32,717 bases of DNA from an uncultured Bacteroidia bacterium (GCA_905478335.1 CAJQIC010000036.1:1-32717), one strand, 5' to 3'. Shown: positions 1-8,338, counted from the stretch's first letter. Numbers and translations are program-made. The notes: generated by a model from the sequence alone, not told the origin.

Positions 1-367
1 AATCAATTACTTCATAAGTCTCTTCAGGGTTTTCGATTTCTTTCACGTACTCCAAAGTAATAGCAGCAATAGAATCAACCACGTAATTAACGAACTGACG
101 GTACTCATTATTGGTTATCTCAGTTTCATCCATCCACATGGAATGAATTGACACTTGTTTGTTAGGAGCAATATAGCTTCTAAAGATATCTTGATCACTC
201 TGACCAGAATGGTAAGTTCCTGTAGGAATATAAACCGTGCCATATGGCTGAGGATGGAACCAAGGTCGTCTACCTTGAACACCTGTCAACTCCCAATCTG
301 TACTGTTCATACAGCTTGTTAGCCCCATTACGATTAGCAAAAATGATATTTTAAAAATGTTCTTCAT
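1..367 (-). CDS. gldK: GldK/PorK-type T9SS lipoprotein, N-terminal part (runs off the left edge)
   Basis: About 122 N-terminal residues are visible; the gene continues beyond base 1. The start is the ATG at 365-367. The protein opens with a lipoprotein signal ending in a lipobox (Leu-Thr-Ser-Cys, Cys19). This is followed by the characteristic TGVQGRRPWFHPQPYG segment, a YIPTGTYHSGQ stretch, and MDETEITNNEYRQF, the beginning of the formylglycine-generating-enzyme-like (FGE-sulfatase) fold typical of GldK and GldJ. In known systems GldK/PorK is an outer-membrane lipoprotein that forms a periplasmic ring with GldN/PorN as part of the type IX secretion and gliding machine. It lies downstream of a porP-like gene on the same strand, matching the classical porP-K-L-M-N order, so gldL, gldM and gldN are expected beyond the left edge (inference). 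GldJ is the main alternative, but the N-terminal motif and the neighbour favour GldK. Confidence 0.88.
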   Translation of the reverse strand, partial: MKNIFKISFLLIVMGLTSCMNSTDWELTGVQGRRPWFHPQPYGTVYIPTGTYHSGQSDQDIFRSYIAPNKQVSIHSMWMDETEITNNEYRQFVNYVVDSIAAITLEYVKEIENPEETYEVID

Positions 368-391
368 ACCGTCGCTATTTTAACGAATCCA

Positions 392-422
392 CAATAATAA
401 TTTGATAATTTCAACAAAACAA
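392..422 (-). promoter_or_regulatory. Possible Bacteroidota-type promoter for gldK
   Basis: On the minus strand a TTG (420-422), 20 nt and then TATTATTG (392-399) resemble the TTG / TAnnTTTG promoter of Bacteroidota, with one mismatch in the -7 box. It lies 24 nt upstream of the gldK start in the 131-bp gap after porP. It is a weak single-site match. Confidence 0.3.
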
Positions 423-498
423 GGTTTTTGTTTTTGAAAATCAGGGTTATAACGCTGACACAAAGATGATTATTGTTTTAAAATCTTAGATTTTTTGA

Positions 499-1581
499 TT
501 ACAGCTCTCTCGCTGACTTTTTATAGGTTTTTGGAGCAGGATCACCTGGCTTAAATTGGAAGCAATAACTCGCATAAATTTCATGTGTTCCGTTTGAAAC
601 GGATTGAATTTTACTCGCTGTGATGTCATAGCTATATCCAAATTGCATTGGACCATTTACATAACCCAATAATAAGGTGATTGCATCAATTGTACCCCAT
701 TGTCTGTAACCTATTCCACCTCTATAGGTTTGATTATTCAAAATCGTAACGTTCAAATCAATTTGAGGTTTAGAATTGTACTTTACCAAAACAGCAGGTT
801 CAAGTACGTTTGCTCCTGACCCTAAAGGCACGTTAGCTCCAGTATGTACAAAAATGTGTTGATCAAGCTCATACAAGTTACCAGACGTCCCACTTGTAGA
901 CAAATCGTAGGTAGAGCCGTTTAAGTGTGAGACAGATGCTCCAATATAGAAGTCTTCAATACTACTGCCCAATCTGTTTTGTTTATAAAAAACACCAAAG
1001 CCCAAGTCAAGCTTAGAATCACTGATGTTTCCACTTCCACCGCCAGCTGGTATTCTTGGATCTCCTGGATCTCTAGGTCTCCATTTAGGATCTATATAAC
1101 CAAATTGTGTAAAACCGACTTCAACACCAATAGATAACCTTGCAAAATTCCCTTGAATAGGTAAAAAGTAAGCGCCTTGTGCTTTAAAAGAGGTTGTCTT
1201 CATAAAACCAAGTTGATCATCAAAAATGGATACTCCAGCAGCGGCAATAGGCGTTTGACGATTCTTATTTCCCAAAATCTGACCACCCATATTGAAATTA
1301 TATGTTTGTGGCGCAACGTTTTCAATCAACTCCCCGCCTTCAAGAGGTTCACCCGTAGTACGATCAATCCAAGTTTGATCATCGTAGCCCAACCATTGCC
1401 TGTGCGCTACTGCATTTGCACAGATATAATCGTTCTTTTCTCCAACAGTCGCTGGGTTGTATGCTTGCTTTACAAATTTAAAGTGTGAGTAGTATGGATC
1501 TTGCTGAGCCTGAGCAGAATAAGCTGCAAAAATGAGCGATCCACATATCAAGGTTTGGAGTAAAGTCTTACGCATATTCAT
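499..1581 (-). CDS. porP: PorP/SprF family type IX secretion membrane protein
   Basis: About 360 residues. A Sec signal peptide (MRKTLLQTLICGSLIFAAYSAQA) precedes QQDPYYSHFKFVKQAYNPATVG, the QQDP-Y-S/T-H-...-NPA-G opening that defines the PorP/SprF family. The rest is beta-barrel-like, with alternating polar and hydrophobic strands and late motifs such as GGIGYRQWG and FGYSYDIT. Family members are outer-membrane proteins of the T9SS; some work with the PorKLMN core and others with SprB-like adhesins carrying type B C-terminal domains. Immediate linkage to gldK suggests the core role. An upstream in-frame TTG at 1594-1596 falls inside the proposed promoter -7 box, so the ATG at 1579-1581 (or 1573-1575) is preferred. 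Repeat island 1 lies directly upstream. Confidence 0.85.
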   Translation of the reverse strand: MNMRKTLLQTLICGSLIFAAYSAQAQQDPYYSHFKFVKQAYNPATVGEKNDYICANAVAHRQWLGYDDQTWIDRTTGEPLEGGELIENVAPQTYNFNMGGQILGNKNRQTPIAAAGVSIFDDQLGFMKTTSFKAQGAYFLPIQGNFARLSIGVEVGFTQFGYIDPKWRPRDPGDPRIPAGGGSGNISDSKLDLGFGVFYKQNRLGSSIEDFYIGASVSHLNGSTYDLSTSGTSGNLYELDQHIFVHTGANVPLGSGANVLEPAVLVKYNSKPQIDLNVTILNNQTYRGGIGYRQWGTIDAITLLLGYVNGPMQFGYSYDITASKIQSVSNGTHEIYASYCFQFKPGDPAPKTYKKSAREL

Positions 1582-1593
1582 TCGGTATTGGCA

Positions 1594-1624
1594 CAAATTA
1601 AAGTTAAAGTAACCTATAAATCAA
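1594..1624 (-). promoter_or_regulatory. Candidate promoter of porP
   Basis: On the minus strand TTG (1622-1624), 20 nt and TTAATTTG (1594-1601) match the Bacteroidota TTG / TAnnTTTG pattern with one mismatch. The position would start transcription a few bases before the ATG at 1581 and supports that start over the upstream TTG. Confidence 0.4.
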
Positions 1625-1682
1625 CTCCTTGACGTTGTTAATTTTAAAAAGGTTGGGTACATATCCACAATTGGGGAAAATA

Positions 1683-1850
1683 TGAATGTTTGAAGGATTG
1701 AAGGATTGAAGGATTGAATGTCTGAATGTTTGAATGTCAGAATGCAATGAGTGAATGAGGAATGAGTGAATGACTGAAGCAAGGAATGTCTGAATGATTG
1801 AAGGATTGAAGGATTGAAGGCCTGAATGTCTGAATGCAATGAGTGAATGA
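1683..1850. repeat. Repeat island 1: degenerate 8-nt tandem array
   Basis: The plus strand reads as successive octamers of the forms TGAAGGAT, TGAATGTC, TGAATGTT and TGAATGAG/TGAGTGAA, with a few register slips. Every unit carries a TGA, so all three plus frames are closed, while all minus frames stay open and would give the same 8-residue periodic peptide. No coding gene is credible here. The array fills most of the 1597-1918 gap between the TonB receptor stop and the porP start. Confidence 0.9.
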
Positions 1851-1852
1851 GC

Positions 1853-1887
1853 TATCAATTTTCAACTATCAATTCTCAGCTATCAAT
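1853..1887. repeat. Repeat island 1: 7-nt tandem array
   Basis: Five consecutive heptamers: TATCAAT, TTTCAAC, TATCAAT, TCTCAGC, TATCAAT. They directly follow the 8-nt array and end about 30 nt from the stop codon of the minus-strand TonB receptor gene. The same heptamer family occurs at 9334-9389 in the same relative position. Confidence 0.88.
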
Positions 1888-1918
1888 TCTGTGGGTATAG
1901 ATGCCCTAAAAGCAAACG

Positions 1919-4498
1919 CTAAAATCTCCCGATTAGCTTTAGATTTAGCCTTCTCCCTGTTAGATAGTTGGGTACCCCGTACAAATTATTGTTTAAATCC
2001 TTTACCCAAAAATATGAGGCCACGTTGTTGACCTGTAGGATGTTAAAGACTTCAACACTCGCCCATAGGGATTGGAATGGTCCGCCTGTTTTTGATGCTC
2101 CGGTAAACTTGGCAATTTCCTTGCTAAAGCCAATATCTACACGTCGGTAGGCTGGTAAGTTATAGGTTTCGTTGTATCTGAACGGCCCATTGAAATAGTA
2201 CGGCATCTTAGAACCAATCACGAGGTTCAGTTGCATTTTAAACGTTGTATCGGTTGGCAACTCATCTTGAAACAAGATTGAAAAATTGACCCGTTGATCG
2301 GTTGGTCTTTTTATAAAACCAGTTTCCTGACTCAAACCATTTTCATCCAGATAGCTAATATTTTCTTTCGTAGACAACAACGACAAATTAATCCATGACT
2401 CTAGTCCTGCAATAAACTCTCCATTTACCCTTGTATCAAATCCCATGGCGTACCCCTCACTGGAGTTCACAGCGTCGTACCTTAGTTTCACATTGTTAAT
2501 GGTATACGGCACAAGGTTTGTCATATGCTTATAATACACCTCATTAATCAACCTAAATGGTCTATTCCAAGCCGTGAACAATATGTCACTACCAATTACA
2601 AAATGGACAGATTCCTGAGCTTGAAGCTGCTTGTTCAACTGCCCTCTGCTATCCCTTAATTCTCGGTAAAACGGTGGTTGTCCGTAAGCACCAAAAGCAG
2701 CCGTAATAATCCAATCTTTTTTCTTAAGCGAATCGTATATCGATCTAGCACGGCGGTAATCTAACCCAACAGTGTCGATCAAAGACATTTCATAGAAACG
2801 TTGATTGATGTTAGACTTAAGTACATCATTGTGTTTTTTATTCGGTTCAATCGAGAATTGAAGCCTTGGTGATATTAGTGTTTGATTATTTAAACTCCAG
2901 TAATGCGAGCGCACCCCAATATTCAATCTTACATCACGTTTTTTATTCAAGAGAATATTGTCTTGAACGTAGCTTAACAATCTTCTGCTATTTAGCTGGT
3001 TGGTCGCGTTAATAAAGTCATCTAACCGGATTTCGTTTTGAGGGTGTTGGTTTGCGTTCAATCTGTAACCAGAGGAATCATTATAATTCCACTCTCGCAA
3101 ACCATCAATGATGGCCTCGGTTTGATGCTTCACACCTACCTCAATTCTGTGTCTTCCTCTTTTAATGCGGGTTAACGCCTTTATGCTCGAAACATCGATG
3201 CTTAATTCATTGCGGGCATGATTGATAAAATATCCAAACCCCAACACTGATTTCGCTTCAGCAAAATTGTCTGATCCAAGGTTGTTTTCCAGCTCCTCTA
3301 ATCTATACGCGCCTTCAATAGTAAAATGTTCGCGCTCTGAACTATTATAATTGCTTGCGATTACTTTAAATAAGGTTGAGTCATTAACTTTATAATCAAC
3401 TGTTGCGGCATTCAACCATGTTTGGTAGTCGATGCGTTCTGCGCCTCCAAACCCGACAAATAAACGAACTGCTTGCTGCACGGTACCAAAGTTTGTTTCT
3501 CGACTTTGGGGTTCGACTAGGTATCTATTATTCGCATAAGTAGAATACCAGCTTAGCTTGAGTTTTGAGCTTGCCTTGTAAGTCATTAAGGTTTGAAAAT
3601 CAACAAATTGCGGCCTGTAATCACCAGACACATCCAAGGAACCTAAAATATATTGCAAGGTTCTGTACCGTGCACCAACGACATAGGTGAATCGATCTCT
3701 TTTCTTCCCGACGTCCAAACGATCTTGAACGTGAACACTGGCACCAAGCAAACTCATCTCTACACTACCAGAAAAACTCGTAGGCTTGTTGTATTCCACG
3801 TCTAAAACTGACGACAATTTATCTCCGTACTTTGCTGCGAATCCACCAGACGAAAAACTAACGTTGTTTGTCATGTACGGATTAATAAAGCTCAAACCTT
3901 CCTGTTGGCCGCTCCTTGCTAAAAAAGGTCGGTATACCTCAATATCATTTATATAGATAAGGTTCTCGTCGAAGTTTCCGCCTCTTACATTATACGATGT
4001 GCTCAGCTCGCTTCGTTTCCTAACACCAAGAAACACTTTAGCCAAACCATCTTCAATCTGCATTTGCGGGAATTGTACAAGATCCTTTGGTTGCACCTCA
4101 ATGACGTCGATCTCGATGGAAGGTTTTGTTTTATCAGGAGGCGTTACATCGGTTGGATTTAGGATATAACTCGATAATTGGAAGTTTAATTCAATGACCG
4201 AATTCGGTTTTGGTTTATTAATTCTTTTACTAACCGATTTTGAAAAATATCTTACTTCAATTCTGTGATTTTCGTTAGACGCTAAGGCTACCGTATATCG
4301 GCCTTTTTTATCCGTTTTAACAACGGGTAAACCATTTACATAAACCGGATAATCCCTTAAAAGGCTGTCTTCATAATCAGTTACTAGGCCAGTAACCGTT
4401 GCTACCTTGCTCTGCCCATAAACGTGCACGGCACTGCATAGGAAAATACAGCATAGCTGGATCAGGTAAATCGATATGCGGCTTGCGGTTTTAACCAA
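1919..4498 (-). CDS. TonB-dependent outer-membrane receptor
   Basis: 859 residues. A signal peptide (hydrophobic IYLIQLCCIFLCSAV, cleavage near YGQS) is followed by a carboxypeptidase-regulatory-like beta-sandwich domain (about residues 33-110). Then come a TonB plug domain (about 130-235, with YNVRGGNFDENLIYINDIEV and SSGGFAAKYGDKLSSVLDV) and a long beta-barrel ending in RLNLKLIGRF with a terminal Phe, as expected for an outer-membrane barrel. It should import a ligand using TonB energy; the substrate cannot be read from sequence, and no SusD partner is adjacent. The only available start is TTG at 4496-4498, because an in-frame TAA lies four codons upstream and no ATG is near. That start overlaps the end of rpe by 8 nt, implying translational coupling. 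Last gene of the recF operon; repeat island 1 begins downstream. Confidence 0.88.
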   Translation of the reverse strand: MVKTASRISIYLIQLCCIFLCSAVHVYGQSKVATVTGLVTDYEDSLLRDYPVYVNGLPVVKTDKKGRYTVALASNENHRIEVRYFSKSVSKRINKPKPNSVIELNFQLSSYILNPTDVTPPDKTKPSIEIDVIEVQPKDLVQFPQMQIEDGLAKVFLGVRKRSELSTSYNVRGGNFDENLIYINDIEVYRPFLARSGQQEGLSFINPYMTNNVSFSSGGFAAKYGDKLSSVLDVEYNKPTSFSGSVEMSLLGASVHVQDRLDVGKKRDRFTYVVGARYRTLQYILGSLDVSGDYRPQFVDFQTLMTYKASSKLKLSWYSTYANNRYLVEPQSRETNFGTVQQAVRLFVGFGGAERIDYQTWLNAATVDYKVNDSTLFKVIASNYNSSEREHFTIEGAYRLEELENNLGSDNFAEAKSVLGFGYFINHARNELSIDVSSIKALTRIKRGRHRIEVGVKHQTEAIIDGLREWNYNDSSGYRLNANQHPQNEIRLDDFINATNQLNSRRLLSYVQDNILLNKKRDVRLNIGVRSHYWSLNNQTLISPRLQFSIEPNKKHNDVLKSNINQRFYEMSLIDTVGLDYRRARSIYDSLKKKDWIITAAFGAYGQPPFYRELRDSRGQLNKQLQAQESVHFVIGSDILFTAWNRPFRLINEVYYKHMTNLVPYTINNVKLRYDAVNSSEGYAMGFDTRVNGEFIAGLESWINLSLLSTKENISYLDENGLSQETGFIKRPTDQRVNFSILFQDELPTDTTFKMQLNLVIGSKMPYYFNGPFRYNETYNLPAYRRVDIGFSKEIAKFTGASKTGGPFQSLWASVEVFNILQVNNVASYFWVKDLNNNLYGVPNYLTGRRLNLKLIGRF

Positions 4499-5147
4499 CT
4501 GGAACTTTTAAGTCAGCAATTGTTTGTGTTGGATTGTTAGAGGAGAATACCGTACTACCAGCCACTAAAACATCTGCTCCTGCATTGACAAGCTTGCTGT
4601 AGTTATCAAGGTTAACGCCGCCATCTATTTCTATGTGAAGTTCATGGTTAGCTGCCTTCTTTAACGCAACTAAATCCTGTACTTTTTTATAGGTATTTTC
4701 AATAAACTTTTGACCTCCAAATCCTGGATTTACGCTCATCACAGTAACCAAATCAATTTCCGAAATACAATCTTCCAGCAACGAAACAGGCGTATGTGGA
4801 TTTAATGCAACTCCTGCTTTCATGCCAGCGTCTTTTATCGCCTGCAAGGTTCTATGCAAGTGTGGGCTAGCTTCATAATGTACAGTCAATATTGCAGCAC
4901 CGACATCTCGGAATTGTGTAATGTATTGCTCAGGTCTAACAATCATCAAGTGCACATCTAATGGTTTTTTAGCCACTTTGTTGAGTGCCTTAATTACCGG
5001 AAATCCGAATGAAATATTTGGAACAAATACACCGTCCATAACATCTACGTGAAACCAATCTGCTTGGCTATTATTAATCATTTCAGCATCGCGTTCTAGA
5101 TTGTTAAAATCTGCTGAAAGAACTGAAGGGGCAACTAAGTGGCTCAT
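4491..5147 (-). CDS. rpe: Ribulose-phosphate 3-epimerase
   Basis: 218 residues, normal length for the family. It interconverts D-ribulose 5-phosphate and D-xylulose 5-phosphate in the pentose phosphate pathway, in the cytosol, using a TIM barrel. Visible signatures are APSVLSADF at the N-terminus, WFHVDVMDG with metal ligands His33 and Asp35, His66 in LDVHLMIVRP, VMSVNPGFGGQ (phosphate-loop region) and Asp175 in IEIDGGV. The ATG start overlaps the stop of the upstream DUF721 gene by one base (TAATG), and its own stop overlaps the following TonB receptor start by 8 nt. It is therefore translated within the recF operon. Confidence 0.96.
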   Translation of the reverse strand: MSHLVAPSVLSADFNNLERDAEMINNSQADWFHVDVMDGVFVPNISFGFPVIKALNKVAKKPLDVHLMIVRPEQYITQFRDVGAAILTVHYEASPHLHRTLQAIKDAGMKAGVALNPHTPVSLLEDCISEIDLVTVMSVNPGFGGQKFIENTYKKVQDLVALKKAANHELHIEIDGGVNLDNYSKLVNAGADVLVAGSTVFSSNNPTQTIADLKVPVG

Positions 5148-5431
5148 TACTTTATTTTTATCTGATGTATTACTTGCTGTCCGATGTATTGATTTACCTT
5201 CTCAACGATTGTTTGTTCGTGATAGTATAAATCATTTTTAAGCGGAGCAGAAGATAGTTCTAGGTATAATGTTTTTTTATGAATTGAAAGTCGTGAAGTA
5301 TTTTTTGCGATTGTCTTTCCCATTAAAACCTCCCACTCATTTCTTACGCGGGTTTCCACCAACTTATCAGAAAGATGGTAAGAGTCCATCATGCTGAATA
5401 TTAGATCTTTAAGAGATTTTTCCTCGCTCAT
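5147..5431 (-). CDS. DUF721/DciA-like protein
   Basis: 94 residues, a compact DUF721 domain. The family pattern is seen as NEWEVLMGKTIAKNTSRLSIHKKTLYLELSS with a conserved Trp and Gly, then the helix HEQTIVEKVNQYIG and a short C-terminal strand. In other bacteria DUF721 proteins such as DciA help load the replicative helicase DnaB, and they commonly lie next to recF, dnaN or gyrB. The position 14 nt after recF agrees with that. Whether this short Bacteroidota form performs helicase loading is inference from family and context. Its stop overlaps the rpe start by one base. Confidence 0.82.
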   Translation of the reverse strand: MSEEKSLKDLIFSMMDSYHLSDKLVETRVRNEWEVLMGKTIAKNTSRLSIHKKTLYLELSSAPLKNDLYYHEQTIVEKVNQYIGQQVIHQIKIK

Positions 5432-5445
5432 TCATTTCACCATTC

Positions 5446-6534
5446 TTATGGGCTTTCAATATTAAAGAATTTTTTTTCCGAAGCCACTGCTTTCAGTTTT
5501 GATTTCATTCTTTCTGCACTGGTATCTGTAATAAATATTTGACCATACGCTGAACTAGATATTAAGTTCAATAATCGACTCGACCTGATGTCATCAATTT
5601 TTTCAAAAACGTCATCGAGTAGTAAAATAGGATCATAATTAATTTTCGACTTCATGTACGCATAGGCGGCTAATTTTAGCGCTATTGTTGCCGACTTAAT
5701 TTGACCTTGTGATCCAAATTTTTTGACCGAAACATTGTTTAAAACCACAGTCAAATCGGACTTGTGAATTCCTGAGGTTGTGCGCTGAGCCATTAAGTCT
5801 TGATTCAAGCTCATTTTTAGACACGTTTCTGCATCATACTCGTGTAAAGAAGAATCAAGACTGGCTGTTAATGTTTCTTCCTCCATCACCAAGGCATTAT
5901 ACACGTCAAACAATGGTTTTTGTAACTCTTCGACAAATGCCTTTCTCGTTGCATATATAAAATTCATCAAGGGTATCAACTGCGCATCGATAGCTTCTAA
6001 AGTTAACATATCCCGATATTGATTGACGTAAAACTGTTTCAACAATTCGTTGCGACTATCAAGCAGCTTGTTATGTTTCAACAGGGCCACTAAAAACTCG
6101 TGATTGGTATAACCAATTGCTTTATCTATATACTTTCTGCGTTCGTCACTATTGCCAGTTAACAAGGAGATGTCACCTGGAGTAATCATTACAGCTGGCA
6201 AGAATCCAACGTAATCTGCAAGTCGTTGAATTGAAGCACCATTTCTTTTTAAGCCTTTCTTGCCTGCTGGTTGTAAACCTATGCTCAAAGCTGTTTGAGA
6301 ATCACCGGTGTTGAGCACACCTTCTATTAGTGAAAAACTTGTGTCAAACTGAATGCTGTTTAAGTCTGTTCTTGTAAAATATGATTTGCCATTACACAAG
6401 TAATGCAAGCCGTCTAAGACATTGGTTTTGCCAGCGCCATTCTTACCATGAAAACAATTGATTCCAGGGCAAAATTCAAAATCCGATTTCTCGTGATTTT
6501 TAAACTGTGTCAACCTTAATTTTTGGATGTACAT
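5446..6534 (-). CDS. recF: DNA replication/repair protein RecF
   Basis: 362 residues from the ATG at 6532-6534. In-frame extension to a TTG at 6582 is possible but would add residues before the normal MYIQKLRLTQFKNHEKSDF beginning. SMC-like ATPase: Walker A GKNGAGKT at residues 30-37, an SQGQ signature (KKFGSQGQIKSATIALKLA) and Walker B LLLDDVFEKID near the C-terminus. RecF binds gapped DNA with RecO and RecR to load RecA. It is first in a minus-strand operon with the DUF721 gene, rpe and a TonB receptor, and is divergent from pdhA across a 72-bp gap. All three ATPase signatures are intact. Confidence 0.96.
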   Translation of the reverse strand: MYIQKLRLTQFKNHEKSDFEFCPGINCFHGKNGAGKTNVLDGLHYLCNGKSYFTRTDLNSIQFDTSFSLIEGVLNTGDSQTALSIGLQPAGKKGLKRNGASIQRLADYVGFLPAVMITPGDISLLTGNSDERRKYIDKAIGYTNHEFLVALLKHNKLLDSRNELLKQFYVNQYRDMLTLEAIDAQLIPLMNFIYATRKAFVEELQKPLFDVYNALVMEEETLTASLDSSLHEYDAETCLKMSLNQDLMAQRTTSGIHKSDLTVVLNNVSVKKFGSQGQIKSATIALKLAAYAYMKSKINYDPILLLDDVFEKIDDIRSSRLLNLISSSAYGQIFITDTSAERMKSKLKAVASEKKFFNIESP

Positions 6535-6550
6535 TGTTATGCGGAAATCG

Positions 6551-6558
6551 TATTTTTG
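6551..6558 (+). promoter_or_regulatory. -7 promoter element upstream of pdhA
   Basis: TATTTTTG is an exact match to the Bacteroidota -7 consensus TAnnTTTG, 48 nt before the pdhA ATG in the recF-pdhA divergent gap. No well-spaced TTG -33 box is visible (nearest gaps 14 and 25 nt). Confidence 0.45.
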
Positions 6559-6606
6559 CAGCCGGAAAAAATGCCTTAACAAGTATTTTACTTCCTATCA
6601 TCTATT

Positions 6607-7599
6607 ATGGCAAAAGTAAAATTTACAAAAGAGATTTATACCAAATGGTTTAAGCAAATGATGCTTATTCGTCGTTTTGAAGAAAAATCAGCACAACTTT
6701 ACGGTCAACAAAAGATTCGCGGGTTTTGTCACTTATACATCGGGCAAGAGGCTGTTATTGCAGGTTGCATGACGGCATTAGAAGAGAATGATAAGCTTAT
6801 CACAGCGTACCGTGATCATGGTCATGCATTGGCTGCAGGTATACCTGCTAACGAGGTAATGGCTGAGCTATACGGTAAAGTAACGGGTTGTACGAAAGGA
6901 AAAGGTGGAAGTATGCACATGTTTAGCAAAGAACATAACTTCTTTGGTGGTCATGGCATTGTTGGAGGTCAAATTCCACTTGGTGCTGGCATTGCGCTGG
7001 CAGATCAATATAACGGCACAAAAGACGTTACTGTATGCTTTATGGGCGACGGTGCTGTAAGACAAGGTGCCTTGCACGAAGCTTTTAACATGGCCATGTT
7101 ATGGAAGTTACCTGTCATTTTTGTTGTAGAAAACAACGAATATGCGATGGGAACTTCAGTAGAACGAACAACCAACGTCTTGGACATTCACAAAATTGGA
7201 TTGGCTTACGACATGCCTAACTACCAAATTGATGGTATGAAGTGTGAAGACGTACATGAAGCCATTGCAGATGCAGCTAAACGAGCCCGTAAAGGCGATG
7301 GGCCAACCTTCTTAGAGATTAAAACGTATCGATACCGAGGTCACTCTATGTCTGACCCAGCGAAGTATAGAACGAAAGAAGAGGTTCAGAAATACAAGGC
7401 AATTGACCCAATTGAGGTAGTTGGTAAAACCATGATATCAAAAAAATGGGCTACTCAAGCTGACCTAGACAAAATGGAAGATGCGATAAACATAGAGGTT
7501 AACGAAAGCGTAGAATTCGCTGAGGCTTCTCCATATCCAGATGCGAGTGAATTGTATACAGATGTGTATGAAGAAGACTACCCATTTATTGTAGAATAA
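6607..7599 (+). CDS. pdhA: Pyruvate dehydrogenase E1 component, alpha subunit
   Basis: 330 residues, typical for an E1-alpha of the alpha2-beta2 type. With E1-beta it decarboxylates pyruvate using thiamine diphosphate and acetylates the lipoyl group of E2. The ThDP-binding motif runs from GDG (147-149) to ENN (175-177); the conserved IGQEA, TAYRDHGH, GGSMHMF and GHGIVG stretches are present, as is the YRYRGHSMSDP loop (241-251), equivalent to the site phosphorylated in eukaryotic enzymes. No E1-beta or E2 gene follows; the next gene is an unrelated TPR protein. The partners must be elsewhere. The lipoate ligase at 23821 is a plausible functional partner through E2. Confidence 0.94.
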   Translation: MAKVKFTKEIYTKWFKQMMLIRRFEEKSAQLYGQQKIRGFCHLYIGQEAVIAGCMTALEENDKLITAYRDHGHALAAGIPANEVMAELYGKVTGCTKGKGGSMHMFSKEHNFFGGHGIVGGQIPLGAGIALADQYNGTKDVTVCFMGDGAVRQGALHEAFNMAMLWKLPVIFVVENNEYAMGTSVERTTNVLDIHKIGLAYDMPNYQIDGMKCEDVHEAIADAAKRARKGDGPTFLEIKTYRYRGHSMSDPAKYRTKEEVQKYKAIDPIEVVGKTMISKKWATQADLDKMEDAINIEVNESVEFAEASPYPDASELYTDVYEEDYPFIVE

Positions 7600-7602
7600 C
7601 TG

Positions 7603-7635
7603 TTGAATAAAAACCATTTATAACCCCTATAATTG
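7603..7635 (+). promoter_or_regulatory. Possible promoter before the TPR protein gene
   Basis: TTG (7603-7605), 22 nt and TATAATTG (7628-7635) approximate TTG / TAnnTTTG with one mismatch, 17 nt before the ATG at 7653. It would let the TPR-ribH pair be transcribed separately from pdhA. Confidence 0.35.
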
Positions 7636-7652
7636 CAGAAATTTTTAAAGCG

Positions 7653-8333
7653 ATGAGTAACGAGGAAAACAATACCGAAGAAGTTGTTGAAAGTAAACCA
7701 TTTTCGGTACTAGGATATATCGAAGACAATTCGAAAAACTTAATGTACGCAGGTATTGCGTTATTGGTTGTTGCAGCAGGATTTTGGTATTACACATCTG
7801 TGTACACACCAAAAAGAAATGCGGCGGCAAATGATGAGTTATTTAGAGCAGAAAAGTTCTTCGAAAAAGACTCACTAGACATGGCGTTGAATGGAGACGG
7901 TGGTGAAGTATTAGGCTTGCAAGATGTTGCTGAAGAATTTGGCAATACACCGGCAGGGGAACGCGCGGCATATCTTGCTGCAAGTGCTTTGTTAAACAAA
8001 GGTTCTTACGACGAAGCATTAGAATACCTACAACAAGTTTCTTTTGATGACGAAATGGTTGCACCATTGGCGGTTTGTCTTGAAGGAGATTGCCACGTTC
8101 AAATGGACAATTTTGAAGATGGTGTTTCTAAATATTTAAAAGCAGCTAATTTAAGAGACAACACATTCACCACTCCATATGCATTAATGAAGGCTGCAAA
8201 AGTTCAAATGCATATCGAAGACTGGGATGGGGCATTAGAATCGCTTCAACGTGTAAAGAAAGATTATAAGCAGACACAATACGGCATTAACATAGTCAAA
8301 GAGATTGCACGTGTTGAAGCTGCTATAAAATAA
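7653..8333 (+). CDS. Membrane-anchored tetratricopeptide (YfgM-like) protein
   Basis: 226 residues. A short acidic N-terminus is followed by one transmembrane helix (about residues 29-51, MYAGIALLVVAAGFWYYTSVY). The remainder consists of TPR-like helical pairs, for example ERAAYLAASALLNKGSYDEALEYLQQV and TTPYALMKAAKVQMHIEDWDGALESLQRV. The architecture resembles YfgM/BamD-like periplasmic TPR proteins, with the repeats predicted outside the membrane. It ends 5 nt before ribH and probably shares its transcript. Exact function is unknown; a chaperone or scaffold role is only suggested by the fold. Confidence 0.8.
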   Translation: MSNEENNTEEVVESKPFSVLGYIEDNSKNLMYAGIALLVVAAGFWYYTSVYTPKRNAAANDELFRAEKFFEKDSLDMALNGDGGEVLGLQDVAEEFGNTPAGERAAYLAASALLNKGSYDEALEYLQQVSFDDEMVAPLAVCLEGDCHVQMDNFEDGVSKYLKAANLRDNTFTTPYALMKAAKVQMHIEDWDGALESLQRVKKDYKQTQYGINIVKEIARVEAAIK

Positions 8334-8338
8334 AACGC

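Noticed and set aside
1604-1858. Open frames of 72-84 codons on the minus strand across repeat island 1
   Set aside because: They arise because the octamer puts TGA only on the plus strand. Different minus frames give the same 8-residue periodic peptide, there is no start context, and the frame overlaps another of the same kind.
1843-2150. Small plus-strand open frames overlapping the TonB receptor 3' end
   Set aside because: Antisense shadows of a well-supported receptor; no recognisable domain or start signal.
6535-6582. N-terminal extension of RecF to a TTG at 6582
   Set aside because: The extra residues are not part of the RecF fold, and the ATG at 6534 gives the usual N-terminus. The extension would also cover the pdhA promoter element.
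6607-7599. Assignment as a branched-chain 2-oxoacid or acetoin dehydrogenase alpha subunit
   Set aside because: The length and the YIGQEA, GGSMHMF and YRYRGHSMSDP segments fit pyruvate dehydrogenase E1-alpha best, although gene context alone does not exclude acetoin dehydrogenase.
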